A DNA stretch of 13,675 bases. Origin: Desulfonatronum sp. Its GTDB lineage: Bacteria; Desulfobacterota; Desulfovibrionia; Desulfovibrionales; Desulfonatronaceae. Below, in pieces: positions 7,123-13,675 of this stretch. How positions within the stretch are numbered: position 1 is the first letter of the stretch; every line of letters begins with the position of its first letter. The notes under the pieces are model-generated. The model saw nothing but the letters and a program-made list of their open reading frames with translations. It was not told the origin of the DNA and ran no database searches. The DNA lies in the NCBI GenBank assembly GCA_007127655.1, contig SKYX01000430.1, positions 1-13,675 on the forward strand, read 5' to 3'. Position numbers and translations under genes: made by a program.

Positions 7123-7349
7123 GGTGATAAATCCCAGTCCGAGTCAGGAACTGAATTTTTAATGTCCCCAAAAATTCGGACTTTACCGGCAATATCAGGA
7201 TGCGGTTTTCTTCGAGGGGCAATTCGATCTTGAAGGCAGGCGTCCCCCAGAACTAATAGAGATAGTCTCAAAGTCTTGTTTGGTGGGAACGCATGATTGC
7301 GGATCTTTCCTGAGTCATCCGTGCTGACGATAATATGTTCAGTAATCAC
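7119..7349 (-). CDS. Probable VapB-like antitoxin, atypical
   Basis: A 76-residue protein in the antitoxin position, upstream of vapC and sharing GTGA with its start. The proposed start is a GTG at 7349, with GGAG ten bases upstream; the frame stays open to 7559, but that part overlaps the SLOG gene in a different frame. The N-terminus ITEHIIVSTDDSGKIRN (2-18), with FPPNKTLRLSLLVLGD (21-36), looks like the short beta-rich DNA-binding start of AbrB or VapB-like antitoxins. The C-terminus KVRIFGDIKN (57-66), ending in SDWDL, looks like the acidic-aromatic toxin-binding tail of several antitoxins. No family is certain. The antitoxin role is inferred mainly from position and size. Confidence 0.6.
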   Translation of the reverse strand: MITEHIIVSTDDSGKIRNHAFPPNKTLRLSLLVLGDACLQDRIAPRRKPHPDIAGKVRIFGDIKNSVPDSDWDLSP

Positions 7350-7389
7350 GGTCAGAAGGCTCCATAGTATTAAATATGGCTTGAAAAGA

Positions 7390-7944
7390 TCACCCAAACG
7401 AGCGTTCAAACAGCTCCGCCACGGCTTTCTTCCCACTCTCTTCCAGGAAACGTGTTCCCGTGCCGGTAAAGTGGATATTCGCGATGGTCGGGGTGTCCTG
7501 GGGATTCCAGGCGGCTTGTTCCCAGCGGAACCAGCTATTCTTCGCCTGATCGAAAACAAACAGCGGCTTGTTGCAGATCTTGGCGAACTCGGAGCCCCAG
7601 CCAGTACCGCCCTTGACCGTGCCGTCCTCCTGAATGGTACCGATGACGTAGATTTCCATACCGCTGTTGACCTGGTACCAGATGGTCTGCAGGACTTTGC
7701 GCATGATCGGCGCGTTGGAGTAGGTTCTGTTCAGTAGGCGGGAGACATAGGTCATGCTGACGTCCCCGCGACGCAGTTCCTCCTGGGTCAGGACCCGCAT
7801 GCCCCGGGCCCGGGTGATCTGGTGGCCTTCAAAGGTAAAGTTCACCTCCGCGACACCAAATCGCTCGGCCAGGGCGCCAAATTCCGCCTCCGCGCCCGTA
7901 GCCCCGCCACTGTACAACGTGCAATCCCCAGCATTCAGTTTCAT
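7390..7944 (-). CDS. SLOG-domain-like nucleotide-binding protein
   Basis: A 184-residue protein of unknown function with a Rossmann-like glycine-rich start. SGGATGAEAEFG (12-23) resembles the SGGATGxD loop of SLOG-superfamily proteins (YpsA-, DprA- and LOG-related). VIGTIQEDG (100-108), GGTGWGSEFA (112-121) and KPLFVFD (126-132) match the pattern in which these proteins close a nucleotide pocket next to a conserved Gly-Thr-Gly-Trp segment. No membrane segment or signal peptide is seen. AAGGAG lies seven bases before ATG 7944. The gene is 60 bases after ubiA and 40 before the antitoxin-like gene, so it may be cotranscribed with vapBC. SLOG proteins bind nucleotide-derived ligands, but the ligand is unknown here. 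A putative molybdenum-carrier-like protein is another description of the same fold. Confidence 0.65.
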   Translation of the reverse strand: MKLNAGDCTLYSGGATGAEAEFGALAERFGVAEVNFTFEGHQITRARGMRVLTQEELRRGDVSMTYVSRLLNRTYSNAPIMRKVLQTIWYQVNSGMEIYVIGTIQEDGTVKGGTGWGSEFAKICNKPLFVFDQAKNSWFRWEQAAWNPQDTPTIANIHFTGTGTRFLEESGKKAVAELFERSFG

Positions 7945-8004
7945 GGTAGCTCCTTTTCATCCGATAATTGAAACATATTCATAAATCCGCACCAGCAGAT
8001 CATC

Positions 8005-8865
8005 TCAAAACGCAAGATCCAGCAATACTCCGAAAAACAATACCGCGGCCACAACATCATTCAATGTAAAAAAAGACATGTTCAGCCGGCTGATATCCTT
8101 GGGAGAAACAAGGCGATGTTCCCAGAACAGGACCGCGGCGACAACGGCCCAGGCCAGCAGGTACACCCACCCCAGGGCTGCGGCAAGACCGGCCAGGAGA
8201 AAAAACAGGGCCGCCTGGGCGTGGCTGAACGCGGCCAGGGCAAAGGCCGTGTCCAGGCCGAAGGCGGCGGGAACGGAATGCAGGCCGTGGGATCGGTCGA
8301 ACTCCACGTCCTGGGCCGCATAAAAAATATCAAACCCGGCCACCCAGAACAGCACGCCGCACAACAGGAGCACAGCCGGGAGCGTGAACTGGGGGTCAAC
8401 GGCGATCCAGCCAGCCACGGGTGCCAGCCCCAGGACCGAGCCCAGAAAGAAATGGCACAGCCAGGTGAAGCGTTTGGTCAGACTGTACGCAGCGGACCAG
8501 AGCAGGGCCGGACCGGACAGGAGCAGGCACAATGTATTCAGCCCGGCGCAGGCCAGCACGAAGAGCAGGGCCGTACCCAGGGCAAAAAAGGACGTGAACC
8601 GGACGCTCAGCTCGCCGGTGACCAGTTGCCGGGATTGGGTCCGGGGATTGAGGCGGTCGTAGCGCAGGTCCAGAATACGGTTCATGGCCATGGCAAAGGA
8701 ACGAACCATGACCATGGCCAGGGTCAGCAACAGAAACACCCGCCACCCCGGCCAGCCGCCGGCCGCCAGAAACGCGCCGGAGTAGGCGAAGGGCAGGGCG
8801 AAAACCGAGTGTTCGATCTTGACCATGGCCAAGACCATCCGCAATCGATACCAGAAGTTGTTCAT
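8005..8865 (-). CDS. ubiA: UbiA-family polyprenyltransferase (quinone biosynthesis, MqnP-like)
   Basis: A 286-residue integral membrane protein with about eight to nine hydrophobic helices, of the UbiA prenyltransferase family. The two Mg-binding aspartate motifs are clear: N62-x3-D66-x3-D70 (in NRILDLRYDRLNPRT) and D186-x3-D190 (in QDVEFDRSHGLHSVP). These enzymes attach a polyprenyl chain to an aromatic acid: 4-hydroxybenzoate in the ubiquinone pathway, or the futalosine-pathway naphthoate in bacteria making menaquinone (MqnP). For a deltaproteobacterium-type organism the menaquinone role is more likely, but the sequence alone does not settle it. AAGGAA six bases before ATG 8865 supports the start. 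It follows a small uncharacterised gene pair on the same strand, and the SLOG gene is next downstream. Confidence 0.88.
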   Translation of the reverse strand: MNNFWYRLRMVLAMVKIEHSVFALPFAYSGAFLAAGGWPGWRVFLLLTLAMVMVRSFAMAMNRILDLRYDRLNPRTQSRQLVTGELSVRFTSFFALGTALLFVLACAGLNTLCLLLSGPALLWSAAYSLTKRFTWLCHFFLGSVLGLAPVAGWIAVDPQFTLPAVLLLCGVLFWVAGFDIFYAAQDVEFDRSHGLHSVPAAFGLDTAFALAAFSHAQAALFFLLAGLAAALGWVYLLAWAVVAAVLFWEHRLVSPKDISRLNMSFFTLNDVVAAVLFFGVLLDLAF

Positions 8866-8916
8866 CGGTTTCCTTCGCTTCTCGAGACGCCCGTTTCACG
8901 GTGGGCTGAACGGAAT

Positions 8917-9165
8917 TCAAGAAGGCATCGGTTGCCCCGTGGCATCGGCGTATGCGCGTTGAACCACTTCGGGCAAGTCAATGGAAATAAACATCGTCGA
9001 GGGATACAGATAACCGTCTTCCGAGCCGGGTTCAGCGTACGTCTCATCCACAACCCGAACGAAACGATGCTGGGAAGCGGTATCATCCGGCAAGCAACGA
9101 TACACCTTTCCCACAATCAGAGACTCCGGAGAAGAATTGTCGATGCAAAGGACGTAGTTACTCAC
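8917..9165 (-). CDS. Small conserved-looking protein of unknown function (82 aa)
   Basis: An 82-residue protein that I cannot assign to a named family. It opens with a short beta strand, YVLCIDNSS (4-12), followed by LIVGKVYRCLPD (16-27) and HRFVRVVDET (33-42). An acidic stretch, EPGSEDGYLYP (45-55), precedes FISIDLPEVVQRA (59-71). The pattern suggests a compact beta-rich domain with a C-terminal helix. It starts with GTG at 9165, overlapping the stop of the upstream 77-aa gene by four bases (GTGA), so the two are probably translated together. There is no signal peptide or membrane segment. I recall similar small proteins in other bacteria but cannot verify this without a search. Confidence 0.7.
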   Translation of the reverse strand: MSNYVLCIDNSSPESLIVGKVYRCLPDDTASQHRFVRVVDETYAEPGSEDGYLYPSTMFISIDLPEVVQRAYADATGQPMPS

Positions 9166-9395
9166 TTCAATACTCTCTTGATTTTGAATTTCCGCCGTCC
9201 GATACCACTGGCCTCATACCAATGCACTTCAGCATGAACTACCGCACCGCCTTGAAACCGGACCCAGGCCAAGCCTTTCATTTTTCGCCAACGTCCCTTA
9301 CCGAATTCCCTATCGAGCCAACCACGAATGCGGACACCTGACCCTTTGGCAATGGTCTCAATTTCAGCAATATCGCCAACAATCTCAAAATCCAC
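9162..9395 (-). CDS. Small basic conserved-looking protein of unknown function (77 aa)
   Basis: A 77-residue protein, basic at its C-terminus, of unknown function. Visible segments are IVGDIAEIETIAKGSGVR (5-22), GKGRWRKMKGLAWVRF (32-47), AEVHWYEASGIGRRKFKIKR (55-74) and the final VLK. The spacing of Arg, Trp and Lys residues suggests a nucleic-acid or protein binding surface, but this is only an impression. The start is GTG at 9395, six bases after the tyrS stop, with GGGGTGA inside the tyrS 3' end as a possible ribosome binding site. It therefore forms part of the rny-tyrS run and is coupled to the following 82-aa gene by a GTGA overlap. Not a known toxin or antitoxin family as far as I can tell. 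Confidence 0.7.
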   Translation of the reverse strand: MDFEIVGDIAEIETIAKGSGVRIRGWLDREFGKGRWRKMKGLAWVRFQGGAVVHAEVHWYEASGIGRRKFKIKRVLK

Positions 9396-9401
9396 AAATG
9401 T

Positions 9402-10640
9402 TCACCCCACGACAACCCGCAAAAACCGCTTCTTCCCGACCTTGAGCACGTACTCTCCCTGCCCCAGAACCTGCTCGGGATCAAGGACCTTCTCGCCGTT
9501 CACTGTGCAGGCTCCCTGGCGGCAGAGGCGTTTGGCCTCGGCTCGGGAGGGGCACAGGCCCGCTGCTTCCAGGAGGGCCAGGAGTCGGCTTTCCGGGCCG
9601 TGACTCGCCTGAAAAACATCCATGTCCTCGGGGTTTTCTTTCTTCGCGAAAACACGCTCAAAGGCGTCCTGAGCGGATCGGGCCTGATCCGTGCCATGAA
9701 AGCGGGTCACCAACTCCAGGGCCAGATCGACCTTGGCCTGTTTGGGATGCAGCAAGCCCTGCTCCACGTCTCCGCGCAATTTGGCCACCTCGGCCAGGGA
9801 GCGGTCGGACAGCAGTTCGTAATAGCGCCACATCAGCTGATCCGAGACGGACATCACCTTGCCGAACATGTCTCCGGCCGGCTCCTCGATACCGATGTAA
9901 TTACCCAGCGACTTGCTCATCTTCTGCACGCCGTCCAAACCTTCCAGGATCGGCACGGTCAGAATCACCTGGGGCTCCTGGCCATAGTCGCGCTGCAACG
10001 TCCGCCCCATGAGCAGATTGAACTTCTGATCCGTGCCGCCCAGTTCCACGTCCGCCCGCAGGGCCACGGAATCGTAGCCCTGGACCAGGGGATAGAGAAA
10101 TTCATGGATGGCGATGGGCTTGCCCGATGCATAGCGATTGGAAAAATCTTCCCGCTCCAGCATCCGGGCCACGGTATAGTGTGAACAGAGGCGGACGAAA
10201 TCCGCGGAGCTGAAAGCGTCCATCCAGTGCGAATTGAAGGCCACCGTGGTTTTGTCCGGGTCGAGAATCTTGAACACCTGGCGCTTGTAGGTCTCGGCGT
10301 TGGCCAGGACCGCCTCCCGAGTCAAGGTCTTGCGGGTTTCGGATTTGCCCGAGGGGTCGCCGATCATGCCCGTGAAATCCCCGATCAGGAAAATGATGTC
10401 ATGGCCCTGTTCCTGGAAATGCTTCAGCTTTTGGATCAGCACCGTGTGGCCCAGGTGGATATCCGGAGCCGTGGGGTCGAATCCTGCCTTGATGCGCAAT
10501 GGCTTGCCCCGGCCGACCTTGGTCTTCAATTCCTCCAGGTCGATGATCTCCACCGTACCACGCTGGATTTGCTCCAACTCGGCCTTGGTCACCACCCTCT
10601 TGGAGCACTCTTCCTTGCAACTCATGTCATGGCCTTTCAT
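9402..10640 (-). CDS. tyrS: Tyrosine--tRNA ligase
   Basis: A 412-residue class I tyrosyl-tRNA synthetase that charges tRNA-Tyr with tyrosine in the cytoplasm. HLGH (62-65) is the HIGH motif and KMSKS (240-244) is the second ATP-binding motif. [13 protein letters not shown] (53-65), SHWMDAF (137-143) and [21 protein letters not shown] (188-208) are typical of the longer bacterial TyrRS type. An S4 RNA-binding domain is at about 346-412 ([20 protein letters not shown] onward). The ATG at 10640 overlaps the rny stop by one base (TAATG). ATG 10625, preceded by AAAGG, is an alternative start that shortens the protein by five residues and is perhaps better by ribosome binding site. The 77-aa gene follows six bases after the stop. 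Confidence 0.96.
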   Translation of the reverse strand: MKGHDMSCKEECSKRVVTKAELEQIQRGTVEIIDLEELKTKVGRGKPLRIKAGFDPTAPDIHLGHTVLIQKLKHFQEQGHDIIFLIGDFTGMIGDPSGKSETRKTLTREAVLANAETYKRQVFKILDPDKTTVAFNSHWMDAFSSADFVRLCSHYTVARMLEREDFSNRYASGKPIAIHEFLYPLVQGYDSVALRADVELGGTDQKFNLLMGRTLQRDYGQEPQVILTVPILEGLDGVQKMSKSLGNYIGIEEPAGDMFGKVMSVSDQLMWRYYELLSDRSLAEVAKLRGDVEQGLLHPKQAKVDLALELVTRFHGTDQARSAQDAFERVFAKKENPEDMDVFQASHGPESRLLALLEAAGLCPSRAEAKRLCRQGACTVNGEKVLDPEQVLGQGEYVLKVGKKRFLRVVVG

Positions 10641-12199
10641 TATTTGGCATACCCCACCGCCCGCCGCTCACGGATCACGGTGACCCGAATTTGTCCGGGG
10701 TAGGTCAGATTCTGCTCGATTTTCTTGGTCAGATCATTGCACAGCAAAAATGTCTTGTCGTCGTCCACCAAGTCCGACTCCACAACGACCCGCAACTCTC
10801 GCCCGGCCTGAATGGCGAACGCCTTGGACACGCCCTCCATGCCCGTGGCCATGCCTTCCAGATCCTCAAGACGCTTAACGTAATTTTCCAACAATTCCTT
10901 GCGCGCCCCGGGCCGGGCCCCGGAAAGGCCGTCCGCGGCCTGGACCAACACGGCCATCACGCTCTTGGGCGGAATTTCCTCGTGATGGGCGGCAATGGCG
11001 TGAACGATGTCCTTGCCTTCTCCGTACTTCTTGGCCAGATCCGCGCCAATGGTTGCATGCGGGCCTTCCACTTCATGATCCACGGCCTTGCCGATATCGT
11101 GCAGCAGGCCTGCCCGCTTGGCCTTCTTCACGTCCAGGCCGAGTTCCGCGGCCATGATTCCGCAGACAAAGGCAACTTCCAGGGAGTGCTGCAGGACGTT
11201 CTGGGAAAAGCTGGTCCGATAGCGCAACTGGCCCAGCAAACGGATAATCTCCGGATGGATGCCGTGGACGCCCACGTCAAAGGTGGCCTGTTCGCCCCAC
11301 TCCCGGAGCTTGACGTCCATTTCCTGCTCGACCTTCTTGACAATGTCCTCGATGCGCGCCGGATGAATTCGTCCGTCGCTGATCAGCCGTTCCAGGGACT
11401 GCTTGGCCACCTCGCGGCGCAAGGGGCTGTAGGCGGAGAGAATCACGGTTTCCGGGGTGTCGTCGATGATCAGATCGACCCCGGTTGCCGCTTCCAGAGC
11501 CCGGATGTTGCGCCCCTCCCGGCCGATGATCCGACCCTTCATGTCCTCGCTGGGCAGCGCCACGGAAGAAACAGTTTGTTCGGCAACGAAATCCCCGGCA
11601 TAGCGCTGAATGGCCGTGGCCAGGATTTCCTTGGCTTTGCGATCGGCATTCTCCCTGGTTTCGCTCTCAATCTGGCGTAACGTCTTGGCCGATTCGTGCC
11701 GGGCCTGACTCTCGATCTCATCAATCAGTCGTTTTTTGGCTTCCTCAACGGTCAGGCCGGATATTTCCTCCAGACGCTTTTGCTGCGCCAGGGTCATCTC
11801 CACCAGGCGCTCCTCCTGGACCGCGAAGTCCCGCTCCCTCTGGATGAGACTCTTTTCCAGGTGAAGGACCTCGCTTTCCTTCTGAGAAGCTTTTTCCAAC
11901 TTCTGCTCCAGGCGTTCTTCCTTTTCCTGCAACCGGGTTTCCTGCTTTTTCAGTTCGCTTTCCCGGTCCCGATGCTCCTGCTCCTGTTCTTTCTTGCGGC
12001 GAAAAATTTCATCCTGGGCTTGCAACAGAAACTCTTTCTTTTGGACTTGAGCCTCTTTGCGGGCCTCCTCCAGAATTTTTCCCGCCAGCTCTTCAGCCTC
12101 CTTGACCTTCGTACCGGCGATGTGCCGCTGGGCTGCGTAGGCCAGGGCACCTCCGGCCAACAGGCCGAAAAGCAATATGAAAACGCTCTCTATCGACAT
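10640..12199 (-). CDS. rny: Ribonuclease Y
   Basis: A complete 519-residue RNase Y, the membrane-anchored endoribonuclease that starts bulk mRNA decay in many bacteria. An N-terminal membrane helix (about 5-23) is followed by a long charged coiled coil (about 30-190). Next comes a KH RNA-binding domain with [12 protein letters not shown] (222-233), then an HD metal-phosphohydrolase domain with [12 protein letters not shown] (365-376) containing His367-Asp368, and a conserved C-terminal domain. Length matches the usual 510-520. GGGGAG six bases before ATG 12199 supports the start. It lies downstream of zapA and the 6S RNA but behind a terminator, so it probably has its own promoter in 12200-12341. 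It overlaps tyrS by one base. Confidence 0.97.
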   Translation of the reverse strand: MSIESVFILLFGLLAGGALAYAAQRHIAGTKVKEAEELAGKILEEARKEAQVQKKEFLLQAQDEIFRRKKEQEQEHRDRESELKKQETRLQEKEERLEQKLEKASQKESEVLHLEKSLIQRERDFAVQEERLVEMTLAQQKRLEEISGLTVEEAKKRLIDEIESQARHESAKTLRQIESETRENADRKAKEILATAIQRYAGDFVAEQTVSSVALPSEDMKGRIIGREGRNIRALEAATGVDLIIDDTPETVILSAYSPLRREVAKQSLERLISDGRIHPARIEDIVKKVEQEMDVKLREWGEQATFDVGVHGIHPEIIRLLGQLRYRTSFSQNVLQHSLEVAFVCGIMAAELGLDVKKAKRAGLLHDIGKAVDHEVEGPHATIGADLAKKYGEGKDIVHAIAAHHEEIPPKSVMAVLVQAADGLSGARPGARKELLENYVKRLEDLEGMATGMEGVSKAFAIQAGRELRVVVESDLVDDDKTFLLCNDLTKKIEQNLTYPGQIRVTVIRERRAVGYAK

Positions 12200-12341
12200 G
12201 GGATTCTCCCCTTTTCCAATTCATCTCGCCCATTCCAGCAATGGGCCGCACAAACGCTATTGCACCCGCCATCGAAAGGGACGACGTCGCCTGCATGCAT
12301 AGGTCGCCACGATTATGGCGTCATATGGATCGGGGGAGATC

Positions 12342-12366
12342 AAAAAGCCGAAACCGGGTGTTTCGG
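12342..12366 (-). terminator. Intrinsic terminator between 6S RNA and rny
   Basis: On the minus strand CCGAAAC and GTTTCGG form a 7-base stem (12348-12354 and 12360-12366) with a 5-base loop, followed by five T (12342-12346). It lies about 90 bases past the 6S RNA 3' end and about 140 bases before rny, and so ends transcripts coming from the zapA/6S side. Confidence 0.75.
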
Positions 12367-12456
12367 GGGAGGCTGGAAGGACGGGAACGTCGACAAGCCC
12401 GTAGGGGGGGTGCTGAATGGAGCAATATCGAAGAAACAACAGGCTCGTGTATCGAT

Positions 12457-12634
12457 AAAACCCCGAAAGGCCGTGTCATGAGCTTCTTTGAACCTTGCTA
12501 CGCAAGGTGGGTGCCACTGTCCGGACTTTAGGCTCCCCAGGCGACTGGGTCTGCACACCGACCGGTTGGAAGCGGCTCCCGTTGGGACTATATTGGGTCA
12601 AAAAAGTACTCGATGATCACGAACCTTCCAGGGG
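12457..12634 (-). ncRNA. ssrS: 6S RNA, RNA polymerase regulator
   Basis: Directly after zapA, in the place where 6S RNA is found in many proteobacteria, the minus strand folds as a 6S RNA of about 178 bases. Closing stem: CCCC-TGG-AAGG-TT-CGTG at the 5' end (12634 downwards) pairs with CACG-G-CCTT-TC-GGGG at the 3' end (12461-12475), followed by four T (12457-12460). The 3' side of the bubble carries a small hairpin, ACCTTGC/GCAAGGT (12492-12508), as in known 6S RNAs. GGGGAGCCTAAAGTCC (12523-12538) resembles the conserved AGCCTTAAAACTG region. An apical hairpin, GGTC/GACC, lies at about 12550-12565. 6S RNA binds the housekeeping RNA polymerase holoenzyme as a mimic of an open promoter. Both ends are estimated from the stem. 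Confidence 0.82.
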
Positions 12635-12640
12635 ATTGAG

Positions 12641-12937
12641 TTATTCCGACTGTGTATCAATATTATTCCCGGCAGTATCGTCTTGTTCCATCCGGTGAAG
12701 CAATTTTTCCAGCTTTGTCTCCAAATGCCCCAATTTTTTGCATGTCAGGAGATAATCATCCGCTAGACCCAGCGCTAAAAACGCCAGGAGTTTTTCCCTG
12801 CTCATATTCTTGCCCTGTGTTTTCAGCACGGTGAACCGCTCTTCAATCTCCTTTCTGGCGGCAACGACCTGGGCTTGATCCGCATCTGCCTTGAAGGCCA
12901 ATTCCAACCCCAAGACTGATATGGTATGACTGGGCAT
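12641..12937 (-). CDS. zapA: Cell division protein ZapA
   Basis: A 98-residue ZapA, which bundles FtsZ at mid-cell. The start SHTISVLGLELAFKADADQ (3-21) is the typical ZapA beta-hairpin region. A long C-terminal helix and coiled coil (about 60-85: LADDYLLTCKKLGHLETKLE) makes the dimer and tetramer contacts. I chose ATG 12937; a TTG at 12943 would add two residues. Neither has a clear ribosome binding site, and the ATG lies seven bases past the stop of the preceding coiled-coil gene, so translation is probably coupled. The 6S RNA starts seven bases after the stop. Confidence 0.92.
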   Translation of the reverse strand: MPSHTISVLGLELAFKADADQAQVVAARKEIEERFTVLKTQGKNMSREKLLAFLALGLADDYLLTCKKLGHLETKLEKLLHRMEQDDTAGNNIDTQSE

Positions 12938-12944
12938 GAGCAAA

Positions 12945-13130
12945 TTAGATAGCCGCTTCTTGAATTTTCTTCAAGAGGTTGTCGATCCGACTCAAAACTT
13001 CCTGTTTCTGATTTTTTTCCGCTTCCAGTTCTTCCCGGAGGCGAAGATTTTCATCTTCAACGGTTTGAATTCGTTCCAACAGACGGTCTATTTTCTCTTC
13101 GAACTGAGTGAGTATGTCCATGGGTTTCAC
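12945..13130 (-). CDS. Small coiled-coil protein, ZapB-like
   Basis: A 61-residue protein that is almost entirely one predicted coiled coil: leucine/isoleucine heptads run from ILTQFEEKIDRLLERIQ (6-22) to SRIDNLLKKIQEA (47-59). Size, charge and position directly before zapA match ZapB-type partners, which bind ZapA and help organise the FtsZ ring, but coiled-coil similarity alone cannot prove that. The start is given as GTG 13130 with AGGA four bases before it; ATG 13121, three codons in, is the alternative and gives a usual-looking MDILTQF start. It ends seven bases before zapA, suggesting coupled expression. Confidence 0.78.
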   Translation of the reverse strand: MKPMDILTQFEEKIDRLLERIQTVEDENLRLREELEAEKNQKQEVLSRIDNLLKKIQEAAI

Positions 13131-13211
13131 CGTATCCTGGAAAGCCTGGAATGATCAAGAAAAAATTGGGATGGTTCCTTTTGCCGAATAAATTGGTTGA
13201 CACATTCGCAG

Positions 13212-13240
13212 GTAGGGACGGATTTCAAACCCGGCCCTAC
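13212..13240. repeat. REP-like degenerate palindrome (GTAGGGACGG type)
   Basis: GTAGGGACGGATTT... and its near-complement ending in CCCGGCCCTAC form a 29-base imperfect inverted repeat. It shares its ends with the perfect palindrome at 2681-2708, so both probably belong to one family. It is about 80 bases upstream of the zapB-like gene. Confidence 0.6.
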
Positions 13241-13337
13241 GGCAGGGCGTTTATCTACAAATCTTCGCGGTGGGACACATGTAGTCAATTCAAATGTCTA
13301 ACTAATCAGCACAACTGGTGTAGAGCCTTATTCCGAG

Positions 13338-13418
13338 CTGGATTCCCGCCTTCGCGGGAATGACTTGATTTACCTTGCCGTCTCCGAATCAGTCATATCC
13401 GCGAAGGCGGGTATCCAG
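13338..13418. repeat. Head-to-head pair of 27-base REP units (CCCGCCTTCGCGGG type)
   Basis: Unit one (13338-13364) is CTGGATTCCCGCC-TTCGCGGGAATGAC, itself a hairpin. Unit two (13392-13418) is its inverted copy with three changes: GTCATATCCGCG-AAGGCGGGTATCCAG. A 27-base spacer separates them. This matches a very common intergenic REP type in proteobacteria. The pair can also form one larger stem-loop. Confidence 0.75.
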
Positions 13419-13519
13419 TCCGCTTTCGCAAGGATGGGCTGAGTAGTTACTAAATGTTAGATAAAATCTGAATCTTCCCAAAGAATTTGAGCCAAATGGT
13501 TCATCGGTATTCACGCACG

Positions 13520-13675
<156 letters not shown>

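Larger units (their letters stand above)
13131..13519. other. Repeat-bearing spacer between glmU and the zapB-like gene
   Basis: This 389-base gap holds three REP-like palindromes (13212-13240, 13338-13364 and 13392-13418), listed separately. No gene is supported. A promoter for the zapB-zapA-6S unit should lie here; TTGACT on the minus strand near 13293 is one weak candidate, but I see no convincing -10 box. No T-tailed terminator for glmU is apparent. Confidence 0.5.

Noticed and set aside
8116..9237. Plus-strand open frame of 373 codons over ubiA
   Set aside because: Gln/Gly-rich low-complexity translation opposite a clear membrane enzyme; an artefact of GC-rich codon use.
12257..12439. 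Minus-strand frame of 60 codons between 6S RNA and rny
   Set aside because: It runs through the terminator at 12342-12366 and has no ribosome binding site or family similarity.

Overview
The window looks like chromosomal DNA of a Gram-negative, probably anaerobic, deltaproteobacterium-type organism (Desulfobacterota, Desulfovibrionales-like). This rests on protein style and gene order (glmU, zapB-like, zapA, 6S RNA, rny, tyrS), an iron-sulfur-flavoprotein-like reductase, an Rrf2 regulator and a UbiA/MqnP-type prenyltransferase. It is an inference from reading the sequence; no database search was done.

Left part (1-3915). A strong sigma70-type promoter with an A/T-rich upstream tract points out of the left edge. 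Next come an acylphosphatase-family gene on the minus strand whose catalytic Arg and Asn are both replaced, then two plus-strand genes: a flavodoxin-fold reductase with a compact cysteine motif, and a RodZ-like membrane protein with an unusual C-terminal domain. A minus-strand Rrf2 regulator with three clustered cysteines follows. About 680 bases without a gene then hold a 353-base imperfect palindrome built of smaller palindromes, and a pair of inverted REP units that look like the enterobacterial BIME type.

Middle and right part (3916-13675). Everything here is on the minus strand, so it reads from right to left. It begins with the end of glmU, cut by the window edge. A 390-base spacer with three REP-like palindromes follows, then a short ZapB-like coiled-coil gene coupled to zapA, and then a 6S RNA (closing stem, central bubble and 3' U-run visible). 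A terminator lies between the 6S RNA and rny. rny and tyrS overlap by one base; a coupled pair of small uncharacterised genes (77 and 82 aa), ubiA/mqnP, a SLOG-type nucleotide-binding protein and a VapBC-like toxin-antitoxin pair follow. A clear intrinsic terminator closes this run only 10 bases before uvrA, which has no visible Shine-Dalgarno sequence.

Functionally the right part is housekeeping: division-ring assembly (ZapA and the coiled-coil partner), RNA polymerase control (6S RNA), mRNA turnover (RNase Y), tRNA charging (TyrRS), quinone synthesis (UbiA/MqnP) and nucleotide excision repair (UvrA). The vapB-like/vapC pair looks like an accessory insertion between ubiA and uvrA, perhaps with the SLOG gene. 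The four intergenic repeat types (long palindrome, BIME-like pair, GTAGGGGC-type REP, CCCGCCTTCGCGGG-type REP) show that mobile non-coding elements have seeded this region. No CRISPR array, tRNA, rRNA, transposase or phage gene was seen.
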